This document shows, piece after piece, positions 59,180 to 64,000 of a stretch of DNA of 64,000 bases. The stretch is from NCBI GenBank assembly GCA_002411015.1, contig DHPY01000006.1, positions 53,114-117,113 on the forward strand. Direction: 5' to 3'. The notes beneath the pieces are model-generated. The model did not search any database and was not told the DNA's origin. It saw nothing but the letters and a program-made list of their open reading frames with translations. The stretch comes from Armatimonadetes bacterium UBA5352 (GTDB taxonomy: Bacteria; Armatimonadota; Zipacnadia; Zipacnadales; UBA5352). A program made the translations under genes and the position numbers. The first letter of the stretch is position 1; every line of letters begins with the position of its first letter.

Positions 59180-60556
59180 ATGATTCTGAAGAAGATCAAG
59201 TCAGAGGGGCTGTCGCACCTGTCGTACTTCCTCGGCAGCGGGAGCGCGGCTGCCGTCATTGACCCGCGCCGCGACGTCCAGGTCTACCTCGACCTCGCGG
59301 CTGAGCAGGGCATGGCGATCAGGCACATCTTCGAGACGCACCGCAATGAGGACTACATCATTGGCTCGAAGGAACTCGTCGCGCTGACCGGTGCCGAGGT
59401 CCATCACCACGAGCACACCGACTGGGGCTACGGGAGCAGCGTCGCCGAAGGTGACAGCTTCGAGATCGGGCAGCTTCGGCTCGACATCCTGCACACCCCC
59501 GGACACACCTTCGACAGCATCTCCATCGCCGTCTACGACACAGAGTTCAGCAAGGACACCTGCGTCGCAGTCTTCACCGGCGACGCGCTCTTCATCGGCG
59601 ATGTGGGCCGCACCGACTTCTTCCCGGATCGCAAGGAGGAGGTCGCGGGGCTGCTCTATGACTCGATCTTCGGCAGGCTCCTGCCGCTCGGCGACCGGAC
59701 GATCCTCTACCCGGCGCACGGCGCAGGCTCGGCCTGCGGCGAATCGATGGCGCAGCGCGAGTTCTCCACACTCGGCTATGAGCGCCTGTACAACCCCGTG
59801 CTCCAGAAGACCGATCGCGACGAGTTCGTGCAGTACAAGGCGAACGAGTTCCATCACACGCCGATGTACTTCGAGCGCATGCACACGAAGAACCAGGCAG
59901 GCCCCGACTTGCTGCGCGACGCCATCGGCGATATCCCGCGGCCGATGACCGCGATGGAAGTGGACGCGTTCCGGCAGGAGGGCGGGCTGGTGCTGGATGT
60001 GCGCGGCGCGGAGGCGTTTGGTGGCGCGCATATCCCCGGCAGCCTCAACATCGCCCTGCCGATGCTCGCAACCTACATCGGCTACCAGGTGGACTACGAG
60101 ACGCCGCTGGTGCTCGTGACCTGCAACCCGGCGCAGTTCAGGGAAGCGTGGACGGAGCTTCAGCGTATCGACTATGTGAAGGTAGAGGGCTGGCTCGAGG
60201 GCGGGATGGAGGAGTGGGCGATCAACGCCCTCCCGTACGACAGCATCCCGCAGGTTCACGCCGGTGAGATCAACCGCCGCTATGACGAGGGCGAGGAGTT
60301 CCTGGTGCTCGACGTGCGGAAGAAGAACGAGCTGAAGAAGGGAAAGCTGCAGGGCGCGCAGCACATCTTCGTCGGAGAGCTTCAGGACCACCTCGACGAG
60401 GTGGGCGATGCGCGGCCGATCGTCACCTTCTGCGGTACCGGCTACCGCGCGTCGAATGCCGCATCCATCCTGAAGCGCAATGGCTTCACACAGGTCGAGA
60501 ACTTCCTCGGCTCGATGAAGGCCTGCAAGAAGACGGAGTGCCCGATTGAGGAGTAG
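59180..60556 (+). CDS. Persulfide-dioxygenase-like metallo-beta-lactamase fused to two rhodanese domains
   Basis: A 458-residue protein. The N-terminal MBL domain keeps the mononuclear-iron ligands of ETHE1-type persulfide dioxygenases: H54 (ETHRNEDY), H109 (HTPGHT) and D135 (FTGDALF). The second metal site HxHxDH is degenerate (R55-N56-E57-D58-Y59). Rhodanese domains follow at about 270-350 (LVTCNP) and 365-458 (VTFCGTGYRAS, active-site Cys). The predicted role is oxidation and transfer of sulfane sulfur in the cytoplasm, for sulfide detoxification or for handling sulfur from cysteine. GGAGGAG lies seven bases before the ATG. The lipoprotein gene follows 24 bases later. Confidence 0.88.
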   Translation: MILKKIKSEGLSHLSYFLGSGSAAAVIDPRRDVQVYLDLAAEQGMAIRHIFETHRNEDYIIGSKELVALTGAEVHHHEHTDWGYGSSVAEGDSFEIGQLRLDILHTPGHTFDSISIAVYDTEFSKDTCVAVFTGDALFIGDVGRTDFFPDRKEEVAGLLYDSIFGRLLPLGDRTILYPAHGAGSACGESMAQREFSTLGYERLYNPVLQKTDRDEFVQYKANEFHHTPMYFERMHTKNQAGPDLLRDAIGDIPRPMTAMEVDAFRQEGGLVLDVRGAEAFGGAHIPGSLNIALPMLATYIGYQVDYETPLVLVTCNPAQFREAWTELQRIDYVKVEGWLEGGMEEWAINALPYDSIPQVHAGEINRRYDEGEEFLVLDVRKKNELKKGKLQGAQHIFVGELQDHLDEVGDARPIVTFCGTGYRASNAASILKRNGFTQVENFLGSMKACKKTECPIEE

Positions 60557-60580
60557 GTGGCTCACGAGGAGGAGATGGGG

Positions 60581-61225
60581 ATGAGGGCGCATCTGTTGGG
60601 GGCGCTGGTAGTCGTAACAGCTCTGGGAGTGGCGTTGCTCGCGGGTTGTCCGCGGCCACCGGAGGGTGAGCAAGTCCTCGGCCGGCCATCTGAGCTGATG
60701 AATGAGGTGCCGGAGAACGCGGCTGCGGAGAAGGAGTTGACCGGCGTGGAGGGCACTCGGCCATGGACACTCACCTCCCCCGCGTTTGAGTCCGGCGATA
60801 CGATCCCGGCGAAGTACACTGAAGATGGCGAGGACGTCTCTCCGCCACTGACCTTCGCTGATCTTCCGCCCGACACGGCCGAGCTCGCGCTGATCTGCCA
60901 CGATCCGGATGCACCGCGCGAGGGTGGCTGGACCCACTGGGTCGTCTACGGCATGGACCCCAGCCTGCAGGGGCTCCCGGAGGCGATTCCGTCTGATGAG
61001 CGGGTGGAGGAGCCGGCGCTGATCCAGGGCGAGAATTCGTGGGGGGAGACCGGCTACGGCGGGCCCGCGCCGCCGCCTGGCAAGCCGCACCGCTATCAGT
61101 TTACGCTCTACGCGCTCTCCGAGCGGCTGAACCTTGATCCCGGCGTAACCAAGGACGAGCTTGAGGCAGCGGTGGAGGGCAGGATCATCGGTCAGGCGAT
61201 GCTTGAGGGGCTCTACGGCCGGTAG
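60581..61225 (+). CDS. PEBP-family (YbhB/YbcL, Raf-kinase-inhibitor-like) lipoprotein
   Basis: A 214-residue protein with signal segment and lipobox LLAGC, a 40-residue linker, and a YbhB/YbcL-type PEBP domain. Signature pieces are TSPAFESGDTIPAKYT, LALICHDPDAPREGGWTHWV and GETGYGGPAPPPGKPHRYQF. The domain has a small anion-binding pocket; its bacterial role is unknown. ATG 60581 is chosen because AGGAGG lies eight bases upstream; codons at 60557 and 60575 precede or overlap that site. Confidence 0.9.
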   Translation: MRAHLLGALVVVTALGVALLAGCPRPPEGEQVLGRPSELMNEVPENAAAEKELTGVEGTRPWTLTSPAFESGDTIPAKYTEDGEDVSPPLTFADLPPDTAELALICHDPDAPREGGWTHWVVYGMDPSLQGLPEAIPSDERVEEPALIQGENSWGETGYGGPAPPPGKPHRYQFTLYALSERLNLDPGVTKDELEAAVEGRIIGQAMLEGLYGR

Positions 61226-61276
61226 CGCCGCGCGCTGTCATCACGTCCGCACATTCGCCATGAGAGGTGCCACCAC

Positions 61277-63892
61277 ATGCTCACCAGGTGCTGGCAGGTC
61301 CCGCTGCTGATCGTCCTTTCCTCCTGCGCATGTCACGCGCAGGAGCGGCTCGTGTTCGAGGAGTTCGAGTCGGTGGATGCATGGCCCGGTTTCGAGCTGA
61401 GCCAAGATGTCGCCCACTCCGGCAAGACCTCCGCGCTCTGGCGCGATCATGTCGGCACTCCGAGCGTCATCAGCGAGCAGATTCCACACGACTGGTCGGA
61501 GTGGAGTGCATTCACCTTCTGGGTGCACAACGAACGGGTGCTGCCGACTGCGTTCACGTGCATCATCACCTCGGAGAACCCGGCGACCGATGGCGGCGAC
61601 TACTGGTCGGTGCGGGTGCCGCTGGACTTCATCGGCTGGAAGATGTTCGGCACGCTCATCCGTGGCAATGCCGGCACCCGCAGCCCCCGCGGCTGGGATC
61701 AGGTGGACTCGATCCGCTTCACCGCGAGCGGCTGGGATAACGAGCCTCACCCCGAGGCGGTGGTCCACATAGACCAGCTTGAGCTGCGTGATGACATCGG
61801 TGGCGAGGGGCCTCTGCTCACCGACGAGGAACTCTTCGGCCTGCTCCGCGAGGACCTGCCAGCCCTCGCGCCCACCCGTGAGGCGGCCGCCGCAGGCGAC
61901 TACGATCTCGCGAAGCAGCGCCTGCTCGAGTACTACCGCGGACGCGACTGGCCCACCTGGGCGTTCGATCCATCTGTGTACGATCAGCACCGCGATCCGG
62001 GCTTCAACACCGCTCCGGCGGACTACGTCCTCACGCACATGTTCGATCGCTTCGGGCGCGAGGCGCATGTCGGCGATGACATCAACTGGAGCTTCAACGG
62101 CTTTGATCCGACGGAGCCTGCGTTCACCCCGGAGTGGACCTATCAGCTCAACCGCTTCGAGAACTGGCGCATTCTCGGCCGCGCATGGTGGGCAACCGGC
62201 GACCCGAAGTACGCGGAGGAGTTCGTGGCGCAGATGCTCGACTGGATCGCGGACAATCCCGCGCCGGTCTTCGGCAGCCCCAATCAGGCGCCGACCTGGC
62301 GCACCATCGAGCAGGGGATCCGTACCGCCGGCTCGTGGATGGACGCCTACTACTACTTCCTGTTCGCGCCACAGATGACGCCTGACGCGCACGCGACCTT
62401 CCTGAAGTCGTGGGTTGAGCATGGCCGCACCCTCACGCGGATGACCGTGGAGCATCCCGAGCACCAGGGCAACTGGGTCACGATGGAGTGCAACGGGCTT
62501 GCGCACATCGGCTGCATGTTCCCGGAGTTCACCGAGGCGGAGAAGTGGCGGGAGGTCGCCTATACGCGGCTGCTGGAGGAGCTTGATCGCCAGGTCTATG
62601 CGGACGGCGCGCAGATGGAGCTTGCGCCCGGCTACCACCAGGTTTCGCTGGGCAACTTCATGCGCGCGACCGACCCTGCGGTGCGCAATGGACTTGAGGT
62701 CCCCGGGGAGTATCACGCGCGCCTGAAGCGCATGTATGAGTACGACCTGAACGCGATGATCCCGGGAGGGTATCTGCCGCCGCTCAACGACTCGGGTCTG
62801 ACGAACGTGAAGCGCTATCTCGAGGAGGCCTACGCCACCTGGGGCGACCCGCAGTTCCTCTGGGGCGCGACGGGCGGGGCTGAGGGCGAGCCGGTTGAGT
62901 TTGCCTCGATCTTCTTCCCGTGGGCGGGGCAGGCCGTCATGCGCTCCGGCTGGGAGACTGACGCACGCTATCTGATGTTCGAGGTCGGTCCCTTCGGCCT
63001 CGGCCACCAGCACGAGGACAAGCTCGGCCTCTATCTGTGGGGCTGGGGCAAGCCGCTGCTGACTGAGGCCGGCACCTACTCCTACGACCGCTCCAACTGG
63101 CGCCGCTTCGTGCTCGACACGCCCTCGCACAACACGGTGATGGTGGACGGCCTCCCGCAGCGGCGACGACCGCTGCGCGAGACGTACCTCGCGACCGAGC
63201 CGATGGAGGGCGTGTGGGCGACGACAGACCTCTTCGACTGGTGCACGGGGCGCTATGAGAGCGGCTACGGCGAGGATCACATGCCTTGCACGCACGAGCG
63301 CACCGTCATCTACCTGCGACCGGACGCATACATCGTGGTTGACCGGATGCTCGACGCGGAGGGACAGCATCTGTACGAGGCGCTCTTCAACCTGGATGCC
63401 GCGGATGCGGTGGTGCATGAGGATGGCCTCTCGGTCACGAGCACCGATGCGGGCGAGCCGAACCTGACACTGGTGCCGCTGGCGACTGATGGCCTGTCGC
63501 TGCGCATCGCGAAAGGCCAGGAGGAGCCGCTGCTCGGGTGGGTGCCGCGTGAGGATCACCGCGCCATCCCCTGCGCGGTCTACTCGAAGCGCGGCCCGAC
63601 GCCGCAGGTGCTCGTGACCCTGATGCTGCCGCATCCGACCGAGGAGCCGCCGGCGGTGCAGGCGGAACTGCTCGCGCAGACGCCGGAGATGCTCGCGATC
63701 CGGATCGTGCGCGAGGTGGGGGAGGAGATGCTGCTGCATTCCTTCGACGGTCCGCGCGCGATGGAGATCGAGGGCATCGCCACGAACGGACGGCTGGCGG
63801 TCGTTCGACGAGCTCCGGATGGCACCCTCTCCGGCGGCGTGGTGGCGGGCACGGAGCTGACCGTGGACGGCGTCCCGTTACCGATGCCGTAG
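61277..63892 (+). CDS. Secreted heparinase II/III-family polysaccharide lyase
   Basis: An 871-residue exported protein; signal segment with LSSC, possibly a lipobox. Residues about 25-175 are a CBM-like jellyroll. The alpha/alpha-toroid follows (RILGRAWWATGDPKYAEEFV, HQGNWVTMECNGLAHIG, ELAPGYHQVSLGNF), with the Asn/His and Tyr expected in the PL12/PL17-like active site. The beta-sheet domain has GLGHQHEDKLGLYLWGWGK, carrying the catalytic-zone histidines, and DTPSHNTVMVDG. It is the best-preserved lyase of the three in this window; heparin/heparan- or alginate-type polyuronates are plausible substrates. Start at 61277 with AGGTG seven bases upstream. Confidence 0.9.
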   Translation: MLTRCWQVPLLIVLSSCACHAQERLVFEEFESVDAWPGFELSQDVAHSGKTSALWRDHVGTPSVISEQIPHDWSEWSAFTFWVHNERVLPTAFTCIITSENPATDGGDYWSVRVPLDFIGWKMFGTLIRGNAGTRSPRGWDQVDSIRFTASGWDNEPHPEAVVHIDQLELRDDIGGEGPLLTDEELFGLLREDLPALAPTREAAAAGDYDLAKQRLLEYYRGRDWPTWAFDPSVYDQHRDPGFNTAPADYVLTHMFDRFGREAHVGDDINWSFNGFDPTEPAFTPEWTYQLNRFENWRILGRAWWATGDPKYAEEFVAQMLDWIADNPAPVFGSPNQAPTWRTIEQGIRTAGSWMDAYYYFLFAPQMTPDAHATFLKSWVEHGRTLTRMTVEHPEHQGNWVTMECNGLAHIGCMFPEFTEAEKWREVAYTRLLEELDRQVYADGAQMELAPGYHQVSLGNFMRATDPAVRNGLEVPGEYHARLKRMYEYDLNAMIPGGYLPPLNDSGLTNVKRYLEEAYATWGDPQFLWGATGGAEGEPVEFASIFFPWAGQAVMRSGWETDARYLMFEVGPFGLGHQHEDKLGLYLWGWGKPLLTEAGTYSYDRSNWRRFVLDTPSHNTVMVDGLPQRRRPLRETYLATEPMEGVWATTDLFDWCTGRYESGYGEDHMPCTHERTVIYLRPDAYIVVDRMLDAEGQHLYEALFNLDAADAVVHEDGLSVTSTDAGEPNLTLVPLATDGLSLRIAKGQEEPLLGWVPREDHRAIPCAVYSKRGPTPQVLVTLMLPHPTEEPPAVQAELLAQTPEMLAIRIVREVGEEMLLHSFDGPRAMEIEGIATNGRLAVVRRAPDGTLSGGVVAGTELTVDGVPLPMP

Positions 63893-63941
63893 GCGGGAAG
63901 CGAAGCGAATCGCGGCCGCGACCGCTGTGGTGGAGGTGTGG

Positions 63942-64000
63942 ATGGAGAAGGGACGGCTGTGGGCGAAGCTTGAGATGCACCTTGGCGAGGACGCGCTGCG
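63942..64000 (+). CDS. Start of an unidentified gene, cut by the right edge
   Basis: An ATG at 63942 with GGAGG five bases upstream opens a frame of at least 19 codons (MEKGRLWAKLEMHLGEDAL) to the edge. Too short to identify. It would follow the lyase gene by 49 bases in the same direction. Confidence 0.5.
   Translation, partial: MEKGRLWAKLEMHLGEDAL

Noticed and set aside
56554..59259. 901-codon open frame antisense to the sulfatase and mannonate dehydratase
   Set aside because: Both plus-strand genes have conserved catalytic motifs; the antisense frame has none.
59201..63739. Two long antisense frames opposite the MBL-rhodanese and lyase genes
   Set aside because: Composition dominated by Arg/His/Leu/Val with no recognisable domain; the sense genes are well supported.

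Overview
The window reads as chromosomal DNA from a high-GC, diderm (LPS-type outer membrane) bacterium. Evidence for a diderm: LptA- and LptC-like LPS-export proteins, a TolC/RND efflux system and a 1066-residue outer-membrane barrel candidate. The LexA boxes are of the CGAAC-N4-GTTYG type rather than the E. coli CTGT-N8-ACAG type. Together with many TIM-barrel sugar isomerases, heparinase-fold proteins and an OPT-like DUF6785 transporter, this suggests a deep-branching diderm such as Armatimonadota; that placement is inference. I saw no rRNA, tRNA, CRISPR array, insertion sequence or prophage gene. Coding density is high, many neighbours overlap by ATGA, and good Shine-Dalgarno sites decide most starts.

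Layout. 1-2.7 kb (minus): CBS-domain protein, SLC13/ArsB-type anion transporter and a glycosyltransferase cut by the left edge. 3.1-7.2 kb (plus): zinc-ribbon membrane protein, HEAT/TPR protein, OPT-like transporter. 7.3-17.1 kb (minus): one apparently complete six-gene envelope operon with a promoter (TTGACA-17-TACCAT) and a terminator at its ends. It encodes a large barrel, a 999-residue secreted protein, two lipoproteins with carboxypeptidase-regulatory-like repeats, LptC and LptA. 17.2-20.3 kb (plus): sugar ABC importer (binding protein and two permeases, no ATPase). 20.4-28.9 kb (minus): MFS transporter, then an efflux operon AbrB-like regulator - TolC - adaptor - RND pump - PG0541-type accessory protein, led by a near-consensus promoter with a tandem 9-bp repeat at the predicted start site. 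29-36 kb: mixed genes including lexA with two SOS boxes, a SpoIIE/RsbU-type phosphatase, a degenerate PHP protein, a CPBP protease and a flavodoxin.

36.5-64 kb is dominated by glycan and sugar-acid metabolism: three heparinase II/III-fold proteins, an SGSH-like sulfatase, two sialidase-fold proteins, a beta-helix protein, an SGNH hydrolase, a ThuA-like protein, sugar phosphate isomerases, a mannonate dehydratase, a DHDPS-family aldolase paired with an iron alcohol dehydrogenase, and an FAD oxidoreductase. Housekeeping genes (ComM/YifB ATPase, persulfide-dioxygenase/rhodanese fusion, PEBP lipoprotein) are interspersed. The working picture is a heterotroph that cleaves acidic, probably sulfated, polysaccharides outside the cytoplasm and funnels uronates towards 2-keto-3-deoxygluconate; no SusC/D pair is present.

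The best candidates for something undescribed are the envelope operon that joins LptC/LptA to a barrel, a large secreted protein and repeat lipoproteins; the AbrB-controlled efflux operon; and an eight-unit, 10-bp-period repeat that fills the gap between two unknown genes near 50 kb.
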